In this document: in pieces, positions 1 to 7,411 of the stretch
How positions within the stretch are numbered: the first letter of the stretch is position 1
How the letters are laid out: the number at the start of each line of letters is the position of its first letter
NCBI RefSeq assembly: GCF_030412915.1
Contig: NZ_JAUHJR010000001.1
Span: forward strand, 868,001-932,000
Source of the DNA: Nocardioides abyssi
Lineage (GTDB): Bacteria; Actinomycetota; Actinomycetes; Propionibacteriales; Nocardioidaceae
Length of the DNA: 64,000 nt
Direction: 5' to 3'
Notes under the pieces: model-generated
Seen by the model: the letters and a program-made list of their open reading frames with translations, nothing else
The model's database searches: none
Told to the model about the DNA's origin: nothing
Translations under genes and position numbers: made by a program

Positions 1-1
1 A

Positions 2-613
2 TCAGTCGCCGAGCCCGCGGGCGTGGAGGGCGTCGCCGGTCTCGTGGGCGCGGGCGACGACGCGGACGACGAAGGGGGTGAGGTAGGCGCGGGGGTGGCG
101 GCCCAGGCCACGGGCGCGAGCGGCGTCGCGGGTCTCGAGGGCGAGGGCAAGCGTTGCGGGGAGGGCGGCGATGGCGAGGGAGAAGGCGAGGGCGACCCGT
201 TCGGGGTCGACGCCGAGCCGGCGCAGCGGGCCGAGCCAGCGGACGATCGCGTCGAGGAGGGCGTTGACCGGGGTCGTGGTGGTGAGGACGAGGGCGGCAA
301 CGGCGAGCGCGACCAGGTCGAGGGTGGTCTCGGCGGCGCGGGCGAGGCCGTTGACCCACCACTGCACCGCCGAGACGACGACGAGCAGCACGGCGAGGCC
401 GCGCACCGCGCGGAGCACGGCGCCGAGCGGCACCCGCCCGACGAGGGCGGCGGCGACGACGAGCGCGAGGCAGACCCCCGACGCCGGCAGCGACCGGAGC
501 AGCACGACGACGAGGCTGAAGACGGCGAGGAGCAGCACCTTCGGCCCGACCGGCAGCCGGTGCAGGGGAGTCCGCCCGGGCCGGTAGGTGCCGACGAGGA
601 GCACCTGGCTCAC
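2..613 (-). CDS. bioN: Biotin ECF transporter, transmembrane T component (BioN/EcfT)
   Basis: This is the membrane scaffold of an energy-coupling-factor importer, joining the substrate-binding BioY to the ATPase. The 203-residue protein is complete, with its TGA at the very edge of the window. Hydrophobic segments run from about residue 24 onward, and two Ala-Arg-Gly motifs (ARGLG near 168 and again at the C-terminus) match the coupling helices that EcfT proteins dock into the ATPase. It follows the ATPase gene by 7 bases on the same strand, giving the order bioY-bioM-bioN. The biotin assignment rests on the linked BioY; the T component alone would not show it. Confidence 0.88.
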   Translation of the reverse strand: MSQVLLVGTYRPGRTPLHRLPVGPKVLLLAVFSLVVVLLRSLPASGVCLALVVAAALVGRVPLGAVLRAVRGLAVLLVVVSAVQWWVNGLARAAETTLDLVALAVAALVLTTTTPVNALLDAIVRWLGPLRRLGVDPERVALAFSLAIAALPATLALALETRDAARARGLGRHPRAYLTPFVVRVVARAHETGDALHARGLGD

Positions 614-620
614 GACGACC

Positions 621-1331
621 TCACGGGCCGGTCACCGCGGCGACGTAGTGGTCGACGGCGGCGTCGGGCGCGCCGTCGTGCGCCACGGCCCCGTCGAGCA
701 CGACGACCACCCGGTCGCAGCGGCGGGCCAGGTCGAGGTCGTGGGTGACGAGCACGAGCTGCTGGGGGAGGGAGAACAGCAGGTCGGCCACCCGACGGGA
801 GTTGGCCAGGTCCAGCAGCGTCGTCGGCTCGTCGGCGACCAGGACCTCCGGCGACGTGGCCAGCACGCCGGCGAGCGCGAGCAGCTGCTTCTGCCCGCCC
901 GAGAGCGCGTGCACCGAGGTGTCGGCGTGGTCGGCCAGCCCGTGCTCGGCGAGCACCTCCAGCGCCCGGGCCCGCCGCGGGCGGGGGTCGCGCACGGAGC
1001 GTCGCAGCGACAGCTCGACGTCCTCCACGCAGGTCGGCATCACCAGCTGCGCGGAGGGGTCGGTGAAGCAGAACCCCACCCGACGACGTACGGCGCTGCC
1101 CGCCCGCGCCACGTCGAGGCCGTCGACCAGCACCCGCCCGGCGGTGGGTGCGACGAGCCCGTTGAGCAGGCGCGCGAGGGTGGACTTGCCCGACCCGTTG
1201 GCGCCCACGACGCCGACCCGCTGCTCGGTCAGCGTCAACGTGGTGGGCGCGAGGACGACCCGGTCGCCCTCGGCGGTCGGGACGACGACCGAGGCGGCGT
1301 CGAGCTCGATCCGCACCGGCGGCTCAGCCAC
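621..1331 (-). CDS. bioM: Biotin ECF transporter ATPase (BioM/EcfA)
   Basis: ABC-type ATPase energising biotin uptake on the cytoplasmic face. The 236-residue protein has Walker A GANGSGKST at about 43-51, signature LSGGQ at 143-147 and Walker B VLVADEP at 163-169. The start is GTG. The gene begins 3 bases after the bioY stop and is followed 7 bases later by bioN, so the three are presumably one transcript. Only one EcfA is present, as in dedicated BioMNY systems, whereas shared group II ECF modules carry two. Confidence 0.9.
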   Translation of the reverse strand: MAEPPVRIELDAASVVVPTAEGDRVVLAPTTLTLTEQRVGVVGANGSGKSTLARLLNGLVAPTAGRVLVDGLDVARAGSAVRRRVGFCFTDPSAQLVMPTCVEDVELSLRRSVRDPRPRRARALEVLAEHGLADHADTSVHALSGGQKQLLALAGVLATSPEVLVADEPTTLLDLANSRRVADLLFSLPQQLVLVTHDLDLARRCDRVVVVLDGAVAHDGAPDAAVDHYVAAVTGP

Positions 1332-1334
1332 GAC

Positions 1335-1943
1335 TCATCGACGGCGGCCGTGCAGCAGCTGCGGGAACGCCCGGTGCACCTCGGCCGCGACGAGCGCGAC
1401 GAGGGCGGCCTTGAGCACGTCGCCGGCCCAGAACGGAGCGTCGTAGCCCCAGGCGACCGACCACGGGACGTCGTACCAGTACTTCATGCCGACGATCCCG
1501 AGGAGGTGGTTGACCACGACACCCGGCACGGCGCAGCAGAACACCCAGAACGCCCGCGACTTCCGCACCCGGCCGGCGACCCGGCTGACGAGCAGGCCGG
1601 CGAGGCCCGCCACGAGCGGGAACGACCAGAGGTAGCCCAGCGTCGGCCCGGTGAAGGTCCCGAGCCCGCCCTCGCGGCCGGAGAACACCGGGAGCCCGAT
1701 CGCGCCGAGGCCGAGGTAGAGCAGCACCGCGAGGAACCCCCGGGTCGGGCCGAGCACGCAGCCGGCGAGCAGGATGCCGAAGGTCTGCAGGGTGATCTCG
1801 ACCCCGGCGCCGCCGACGGGGATCCCACCGACGAGGGCGCACGCGGCGATGAGCGCGGCGAAGGCCGCGACGAGCGCGAGGTCGGTCGTCGTGAGCCGGC
1901 GGCGCGGGGTGGCGACGGACGCGGTCGGGTCGGTCATGGTCAT
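1335..1943 (-). CDS. bioY: Biotin-binding S component BioY
   Basis: Substrate-capture membrane protein for biotin. The protein is 202 residues with about six hydrophobic segments from residue 20, and the BioY-family ITLQTFGILLAG stretch lies at about 50-61. Residues 1-20 are a short polar tail. I start at the first of two nearby ATGs (minus-strand codon at 1943-1941) because an AAGGA sits about 8 bases upstream. The gene heads the bioYMN operon and is divergent from a TetR-type regulator. The roughly 100-bp gap between them carries two operator-like palindromes, so repression when biotin is plentiful is likely. Confidence 0.9.
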   Translation of the reverse strand: MTMTDPTASVATPRRRLTTTDLALVAAFAALIAACALVGGIPVGGAGVEITLQTFGILLAGCVLGPTRGFLAVLLYLGLGAIGLPVFSGREGGLGTFTGPTLGYLWSFPLVAGLAGLLVSRVAGRVRKSRAFWVFCCAVPGVVVNHLLGIVGMKYWYDVPWSVAWGYDAPFWAGDVLKAALVALVAAEVHRAFPQLLHGRRR

Positions 1944-1971
1944 CGAGGAGTCCTTCGGAGGTGGCGCGACC

Positions 1972-1984
1972 TGAACGCTGGTCA
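1972..1984. promoter_or_regulatory. Imperfect BioQ-like operator half-copy
   Basis: TGAAC-GCT-GGTCA, an imperfect copy of the adjacent perfect palindrome, offset by 15 bp. It lies between bioY and the TetR regulator. The function is inferred from resemblance to the actinobacterial BioQ motif (TGAAC-N3-GTTAC/GTTCA type). Confidence 0.5.
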
Positions 1985-1986
1985 GG

Positions 1987-1999
1987 TGAACGGCGTTCA
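1987..1999. promoter_or_regulatory. Palindromic BioQ-like operator
   Basis: Perfect inverted repeat TGAAC-GGC-GTTCA in the bioY/TetR divergent gap. BioQ, a TetR-family biotin regulator of Corynebacterium and Mycobacterium, binds sites of this architecture. The position lets one site control both divergent promoters. Confidence 0.7.
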
Positions 2000-2045
2000 G
2001 GTTAGGGTCGGCCCGTCCGGAGGTCAACGGGGAGGAGCCAGTGAC

Positions 2046-2606
2046 GTGCGCAACCACCGCGCCGACGTCGTCGACCAGGCCCTGCGGGTGCTGGACACCC
2101 ACGGGCTCGGCGACCTGACCATGCGGCGGCTCGGCAAGGAGCTCGGCGTCCAGCCCAGCGCGCTCTACCACCACTTCCCGAGCAAGCAGGTCCTGCTCGC
2201 CGCTGTCGCCGACGAGCTGCTCGCCCGCGGCGCGCGCCCGGCCCCGACCGGCCCCTGGGAGGACCGGGTGCTCGCCCGCTGCCTGGAGCTGCGGGACGCG
2301 ATGCTCGCCTACCGCGACGGGGCCGAGGTCGTCGCCACCGTCCACGCCTTCGGCCTCGGGGCCGAGGCCCCGGAGCGCGCCCTGGCCGAGGCGGTCGCGG
2401 GCTCGGGGGCGCCGGGCGACCTGGTCCGCGCCGCCACCCGCACCCTGCTGCACCTCGTCTTCGGCCACACCACCGACGAGCAGACGCACCTGCAGGCCGG
2501 CAGCGCCGGCGCGATCGACGACGAGCCGCGCGAGGGCTCGGACCTCGAGGTCGGCGTCGGCCTGGTCGTCGACGGCATCAAGGCCCGGACCGCGGCGCGG
2601 CGCTAG
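2046..2606 (+). CDS. TetR-family regulator, probable BioQ-type biotin regulator
   Basis: A 186-residue TetR-type repressor. The N-terminal helix-turn-helix is clear at about 22-52, with LTMRRLGKELGVQPSALYHH as recognition region. The rest is the variable ligand-sensing and dimerisation domain. The start is GTG, chosen for the GGAGGAG 8-14 bases upstream. The gene is divergent from bioYMN with two TGAAC palindromes between, so I infer that it represses the transporter and itself. BioQ is known in related genera, but I cannot prove orthology from sequence alone. The 3' end overlaps the convergent pentapeptide gene by 4 bases. Confidence 0.85.
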   Translation: MRNHRADVVDQALRVLDTHGLGDLTMRRLGKELGVQPSALYHHFPSKQVLLAAVADELLARGARPAPTGPWEDRVLARCLELRDAMLAYRDGAEVVATVHAFGLGAEAPERALAEAVAGSGAPGDLVRAATRTLLHLVFGHTTDEQTHLQAGSAGAIDDEPREGSDLEVGVGLVVDGIKARTAARR

Positions 2607-3202
2607 TCGACGAGGGCCCCGTGCAGCTCGGCGAGGTGGACGGCACCCGCCAGGTCCAGCTTCGTACGCCGCAGCCGAGCCGTCGTGAGGTCGACCCCGT
2701 CGAGGGTCGCCCCTCGCAGGTCCGCGCCGTCGAGCACCGTCTCGCGCAGGAGCGCGTCGTCGAGCCGGCAGTCGCGGAGCACCGTGCCGGTCAGGTCCGA
2801 CAGCGACAGGTCGGCCTCCCGCAGGTCCAGGCCGGTGAGGTCGAGCCCTGCCAGGCGGGTGCCCCGCAGGGTCACGCCGCGCCACACCCCGCCGACCACG
2901 CGCAGCGGCCGCAGCGTGCACTCGCTGAACACCGACGCGGTCAGCTTGCAGCCCTCGAGGGTCGCGTCGAAGAACGACACCCGCCGGAATTCGCACGCCA
3001 CGAAGGCGGTCGAGACGTGGGTGGAGGCGTTGAACCGGCCGCCGTGGAAGGTGCACCGCTCGAAGACCGCCCCGGCCGTCCGGGCGTCGGTGAGGTCGAC
3101 GTCGGTGAAGGTGCAGCCGACGTACCGCACGGCGCCGAGGTCCTCGCCGTACAGGTCGAGCTCGCGCAGGTGCTGGTCCTCGACGTCCTCGGAGCTGCTC
3201 AC
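2603..3202 (-). CDS. Pentapeptide-repeat protein
   Basis: A 199-residue protein whose body is a run of A(D/N)LxX pentapeptide repeats, for example GADLRGATLDGVDL near the C-terminus, with cysteine- and phenylalanine-containing repeats in the centre. Such repeats fold as a right-handed quadrilateral beta-helix. Members include gyrase-protecting Qnr/MfpA proteins and many of unknown role. The GTG start overlaps the upstream stop in GTGA, making this the fifth and last gene of the siderophore-led chain. Nothing seen assigns a substrate. A gyrase-protection role is possible but unsupported. Confidence 0.85.
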   Translation of the reverse strand: MSSSEDVEDQHLRELDLYGEDLGAVRYVGCTFTDVDLTDARTAGAVFERCTFHGGRFNASTHVSTAFVACEFRRVSFFDATLEGCKLTASVFSECTLRPLRVVGGVWRGVTLRGTRLAGLDLTGLDLREADLSLSDLTGTVLRDCRLDDALLRETVLDGADLRGATLDGVDLTTARLRRTKLDLAGAVHLAELHGALVD

Positions 3203-3750
3203 GGTGCCGAGCCAAGCACAGGGCTCCGACGGCCGAGCGGCCACCGGTGGAGGAGCCGACAGCCGTCCGCCTCGTACCAGGCGAGGTCCAGCAAGTCCGC
3301 CCGGCAGTGAGCCGGCACCAGGTCGCCGAGCAGCGCCCGGGTCGACTCCTCCGAGACCTCGGGCGAGCGCAGGTCGAGGGTGAGGTGGGGGACCGGCGCG
3401 AACTCCCCGGCGTACGGCGGACACTGCGGGAACGCCTCGGCCAGTCGCGCGGTCAGCGTCCGGAACCCCCCGTCCGGCTCGGGCACGAGGTGGACGATGC
3501 CGCTGTCGAACGTCGCCACCCGCTCCAGCACGAACGCGAACGGCTCGACCGACGCCGCCACTTCCGCGACCGCGGCCAGGTCGACCGGCGACGGCTCGGC
3601 GAGCCACGGACCGAGCGCGGTCACGTGCGCGTGCACGAAGGCGGCGTCGGCGGAGACCCACGCGGGGTCGTAGTGCGCGTGCCGGCCCCGCACGAAGCCC
3701 TCCAGCGGCTGGACCGGCACCTGCAGCACGCTGTGCCCCGGCCACGTCAC
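3199..3750 (-). CDS. 2'-5' RNA ligase / 2H phosphoesterase superfamily protein
   Basis: A 183-residue protein with the two H-x-T motifs that define 2H phosphoesterases: HVT at 42-44 and HLT at 122-124, about 80 residues apart. The family hydrolyses or forms 2'-5' or cyclic phosphodiester bonds in RNA or nucleotides, and many bacterial members have unknown substrates. The GTG start overlaps the stop of the desC-desD fusion in GTGA and its own stop overlaps the next start, so it is translationally coupled on both sides. Its link to siderophore production is unexplained. Confidence 0.82.
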   Translation of the reverse strand: MTWPGHSVLQVPVQPLEGFVRGRHAHYDPAWVSADAAFVHAHVTALGPWLAEPSPVDLAAVAEVAASVEPFAFVLERVATFDSGIVHLVPEPDGGFRTLTARLAEAFPQCPPYAGEFAPVPHLTLDLRSPEVSEESTRALLGDLVPAHCRADLLDLAWYEADGCRLLHRWPLGRRSPVLGSAP

Positions 3751-6116
3751 GCCCCGGAGTCAACCACCGCCAGGGGGTTGGCCAGCGTGCCGGCGTACAT
3801 CAGCGACTCCGCCTGGTCGGTGAGGTCGACCATCTGCAGGGTGTTGCGCAGCTGGAGCCGGTTGAGGCAGCTGTGGCGGAACTCCGCGCGCAGCAGGTCG
3901 TACGCCGCGTGCCGCTCCGCCAGCTCGGGGTGGTCGTCGCGGTGGCGCACGAGGCAGTCGCGCACCTCGCCCCAGAACGCCGACTCGGCCAGCACGCCGT
4001 CGCGGTGCAGGATCGCCGCGACGTGCCGCAGCACCCCGTCGAGCACGTCGGTGTGCAGCGCCAGCGCCCGCACGTCCTGCGGCACGTCGGCGCGGATCCG
4101 CTCGACCGCGGGCGGCAGCGGCTGGTCGTCCATGACGGCGACCTCCTCGCCGACGTCCTTCATCAGCACCCGGTCGACGACGCCGTCGCGGAGCACGAGG
4201 ACGAGGTTCTCCCCGTGCGGCATGAACGCCAGCTCGTGCGCGACCAGGCAGTGCGCGACCGGCCGGACGTAGGCGTCGAGCCACCGCCGCACCCACTCCG
4301 TCGCCGACAGCCCGGACCGCTCGACCAGCGCGGTGACGAACGCCCGCCCGTCGCCGTCGCGGTGCAGCAGCGAGGCCATCGTGGCCAGCCGCTCGCCCTC
4401 GGCGAGCCGGGGGAGCGGGCTCTCGCGCCAGAGGGCGGCCAGCATCTTCTGGTACGGCGACCGCACGCCGGCCCTGTCCGCCAACCGGTGGTAGGAGTCG
4501 CCGGTGTAGCCGATCGCGGCGCGCTCGCGGAGCACGGAGAAGCCGCACGCCCGCAGCTCGGGGTCGGCCTCGACGAGGTCGGCGACCCAGTCGTTGATCG
4601 CCGGCGTGGGACCCATGTAGGCCGGGGACAGCCCGCGCAGGAACCCCATGTTCTGCACCGCGAGCGCCGTCTTCACGTAGTGCCGCTCGGGCCGGCTGGT
4701 GTTGAAGAACGTCCGGATCGACTGCTGCGCCTGGTAGCCGTCCGGCCCCTCACCGAGCGGCACCAGGTCGCGGCGCGCGACGTCGGGGGCGAAGGTGACC
4801 GCGACCTTCGACCGCCACTGCCAGGGGTGCAGCGGCAGGTAGAGGTAGTCGGCCGGGTCGAGCCCCAGGTCGCGCAGCCGCTTCTCGAAGCCGTCGCGCG
4901 TGGTGTCGTCGAGCTCGGTGTCCCACAGCTGCTCCTCGGTGAGGTCGGCCGACAGCGAGAGCCGGGCGTGCTCGCGCCGGGCGGCGACCCAGACGAGGCG
5001 GACCGGGGCGCCGGCCTCGGGGGAGTACGCCGCGTGGTCGTCGACCCCGAAGCCGATCCGCCCGTTGTTGGCCAGGAACCCCGGGTGGCCCTCGGTCATC
5101 GCCGACTCGACCACCTGGTAGCCCGTCGCGGCCGGGCCGTCGAGCGCCGCGAGCAGGTCGTCGACGCCGAGCGTGGAGTGCTCGAGCTTCCAGGCCGCTG
5201 AGGCCAGCGTGGCGGCGAGCTCCTCGAGGTAGGTCGGCAGCAGCCCGTCGGGGATGCCCAGCAGGGGCGTCAGCTCCACGACCAGGTCCTGCACGTCCAG
5301 CGGCGCGGGCGACCCGTCGACCGTGCGCTCCACGCTGGCCGGCTCGACCGCCCAGTGCTCGAGCGCGAGCCGCTCGGCGCGGAACGTGTAGCGCGCGCGA
5401 CCGCCGGGGGCGACCAGCTCCCAGCGGCCCTCGTGCGGGTCGCCGACCGGCGCCGGCGACAGCAGCCGCTCGTGGGAGAGCTCGGAGATGGCCTTGGTCA
5501 CCAGGTGGCGCTGGGCGCGGGCCAGGTGGTCGGGGGTCAGGTGGTCCGCGGAGAAGTCGGCAGGCGGAGCGGTCGCCGCGGGCGGGGTGGGGCGGTCGAG
5601 GACGGACAGGACGGCCTCCTTCTCGACGGGGGTGGTCAGGTGGACGGAGCGGACCTCGCGGAAGCCGAAGGCGGTGTTCATCGCGCGGATCGCTGCGTTG
5701 CGGGCGTCCGGCTCGACGACGACCCGGCGCACGTCGGGGTCGGCGAAGCAGTGGTCGAGCACCGCGCCGAAGACCCGGCGGGTGAACCCCGGGACCGGGT
5801 CGCCGGTCGGCGGCGCGACGAGCACGTGCATCCCGAGGTCGCCGGGACGCAGGTCGGACAGGTCGCGGAGCGGCGAGTGCGTGGAGAGCGCCGGGTCGTA
5901 GGTCTCGGCGAGGAACGCCGGCTCGCCGTCGACCCGCCCCAGCCACGCCTGGTGGTGCGGGTCGGCCGCGACGGCGGCGTACTCCTCGCGGACGTCGGCG
6001 ACGCTCGCGCCCTGCATCAGCCAGAAGGCCGAGCGGGGGTGGGTGACCCAGGCGTGCAGCAGGGCGAGGTCGCGGTCGAGGTCGAGCGGCTCGAGGGTGG
6101 TGCGCGGGTCGCTCAC
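3747..6116 (-). CDS. Fused N-acyltransferase and NIS siderophore synthetase (DesC-DesD fusion)
   Basis: A 789-residue bifunctional protein. Residues about 7-165 are a GNAT-like N-hydroxy-diamine acyltransferase (AlcB/DesC type, with VVVEPDARN and MNTAFGF motifs). A Pro/Ala linker follows at about 172-195. The rest is an IucA/IucC NRPS-independent synthetase, with EGHPGFLANNGRIGFG and the conserved HPWQW. In Streptomyces desferrioxamine biosynthesis DesC acylates N-hydroxycadaverine and DesD oligomerises and cyclises it as two proteins; here one chain holds both. The GTG start overlaps the desB stop (GTGA). Desferrioxamine-type product is inferred from the gene set; the exact acyl group cannot be read. 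Confidence 0.9.
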   Translation of the reverse strand: MSDPRTTLEPLDLDRDLALLHAWVTHPRSAFWLMQGASVADVREEYAAVAADPHHQAWLGRVDGEPAFLAETYDPALSTHSPLRDLSDLRPGDLGMHVLVAPPTGDPVPGFTRRVFGAVLDHCFADPDVRRVVVEPDARNAAIRAMNTAFGFREVRSVHLTTPVEKEAVLSVLDRPTPPAATAPPADFSADHLTPDHLARAQRHLVTKAISELSHERLLSPAPVGDPHEGRWELVAPGGRARYTFRAERLALEHWAVEPASVERTVDGSPAPLDVQDLVVELTPLLGIPDGLLPTYLEELAATLASAAWKLEHSTLGVDDLLAALDGPAATGYQVVESAMTEGHPGFLANNGRIGFGVDDHAAYSPEAGAPVRLVWVAARREHARLSLSADLTEEQLWDTELDDTTRDGFEKRLRDLGLDPADYLYLPLHPWQWRSKVAVTFAPDVARRDLVPLGEGPDGYQAQQSIRTFFNTSRPERHYVKTALAVQNMGFLRGLSPAYMGPTPAINDWVADLVEADPELRACGFSVLRERAAIGYTGDSYHRLADRAGVRSPYQKMLAALWRESPLPRLAEGERLATMASLLHRDGDGRAFVTALVERSGLSATEWVRRWLDAYVRPVAHCLVAHELAFMPHGENLVLVLRDGVVDRVLMKDVGEEVAVMDDQPLPPAVERIRADVPQDVRALALHTDVLDGVLRHVAAILHRDGVLAESAFWGEVRDCLVRHRDDHPELAERHAAYDLLRAEFRHSCLNRLQLRNTLQMVDLTDQAESLMYAGTLANPLAVVDSGA

Positions 6117-7411
6117 GGCACGCTCCGCAGGTGGTCGGGGACGCCGAAGGACTGCACGGCGATCCGCTTCTCGACGGGGTAGACCTCGCGGCCGGTCAGC
6201 GCTGCGATGATCACCGAGCTGCGGTGGGCGCCCATCCCGAGGTCGGGCGCGACGAAGCCGTGGGTGTGCTCCTCGCCGTTCTGGACGTAGACCTCGCACC
6301 CGGCCCGGTCGACGGCGTAGGTCGCCGACGCGAGGTAGCGGCCCTGCTCGTCGAGGCGCAGCCGGTCGCGGACGGGGTCGAGGAAGGCCGGGACGCCGGC
6401 GGCGTACCCGGTCGCCAGCACCAGCCCCTCGGTGCGCACGGAGAAGTCCTCGGCGGTCTCGTCGTGGTGCAGGCCGAGGGTGTACGCCGTGCCGTCCCAG
6501 GTCGCGTCCACGACGCTGGTGTTGGTCAGCATCGTCGTGCGCGGCCCGTCGCCCTGCACCCGCAGCCGGTAGTGCAGGTCGAAGATCGCGTCGACCAGGT
6601 CGCCGCTGATCCCCTTGTAGAGCGAGCGCTGCTCGCGCAGGAGCCGCTCGCGGGTCTCGCCGGGGAGGCCCTGGAAGTACGACGTGTACTCCGGCGAGGT
6701 CAGCTCGAGGGTGAGCTTGGTGTACTCCATCGGGAAGAACCGCGGGCTGCGCGTCAGCCACACCAGCTCGTAGTCGTGGTCGGGGCTCTCCGAGAGCAGG
6801 TCGTGGTAGACCTCCGCCGCGCTCTGGCCGCTGCCGACGATCGTGATGCGCGGCTGCCGCTGCAGCTCGGCCTTGTGCGCGAGGTAGTCGGCCGTGTGGA
6901 CCGCCGGCCCGCCGGCGTCGCGGACGCAGGGCAGCACCCGCGGCTGCGTGCCGGTGCCGAGCACGACCTTGCGGCCGCGGAAGGTCTCGCCGCGCGCGGT
7001 GGTGACGACGTACGTCGCCCCGTCGTGCTCGACCGAGGTGACCGCCCGGCCGAAGCGCACCGAGCCCAGCCGCTCGGCGGCCCACCGGCAGTAGTCGTCG
7101 TACTCCCGGCGCAGCGGGTAGAAGGACTCGCGGATGTAGAAGGGGTAGAGGTTGCCGGTCTCCTTGAGGTAGTTCAGGAACGACCAGCGCGAGGTCGGGT
7201 CGGCCATCGTCACCAGGTCGGCGAGGAACGGCACCTGCAGCGTCGCGTCGTCGAGCATCATCCCGGGGTGCCAGGCGAGCGTCTCGCGGGCCTCGAGGAA
7301 GACGCAGTCGAGGTCCTCCACCGGCTCGGCCAGGCAGGCGAGCCCGAGGTTGAACGGGCCCAGCCCGATGCCGACGACGCCGTGGACGTGGGTGCCACGG
7401 GGAGCGCTCAT
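6113..7411 (-). CDS. desB: Cadaverine/lysine N-monooxygenase (DesB-like)
   Basis: Flavin-dependent N-hydroxylase making the hydroxamate precursor. The 432-residue protein has the FAD motif GIGLGPFNLGLA at 14-25, the NADPH motif VGSGQSAAE at 192-200 and a C-terminal ATGYA motif, in the order of the lysine/ornithine N-monooxygenase family. Neighbouring DesA makes cadaverine, so cadaverine is the likely substrate. Lysine cannot be excluded from sequence alone. The ATG start overlaps the desA stop by 4 bases. Confidence 0.92.
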   Translation of the reverse strand: MSAPRGTHVHGVVGIGLGPFNLGLACLAEPVEDLDCVFLEARETLAWHPGMMLDDATLQVPFLADLVTMADPTSRWSFLNYLKETGNLYPFYIRESFYPLRREYDDYCRWAAERLGSVRFGRAVTSVEHDGATYVVTTARGETFRGRKVVLGTGTQPRVLPCVRDAGGPAVHTADYLAHKAELQRQPRITIVGSGQSAAEVYHDLLSESPDHDYELVWLTRSPRFFPMEYTKLTLELTSPEYTSYFQGLPGETRERLLREQRSLYKGISGDLVDAIFDLHYRLRVQGDGPRTTMLTNTSVVDATWDGTAYTLGLHHDETAEDFSVRTEGLVLATGYAAGVPAFLDPVRDRLRLDEQGRYLASATYAVDRAGCEVYVQNGEEHTHGFVAPDLGMGAHRSSVIIAALTGREVYPVEKRIAVQSFGVPDHLRSVP

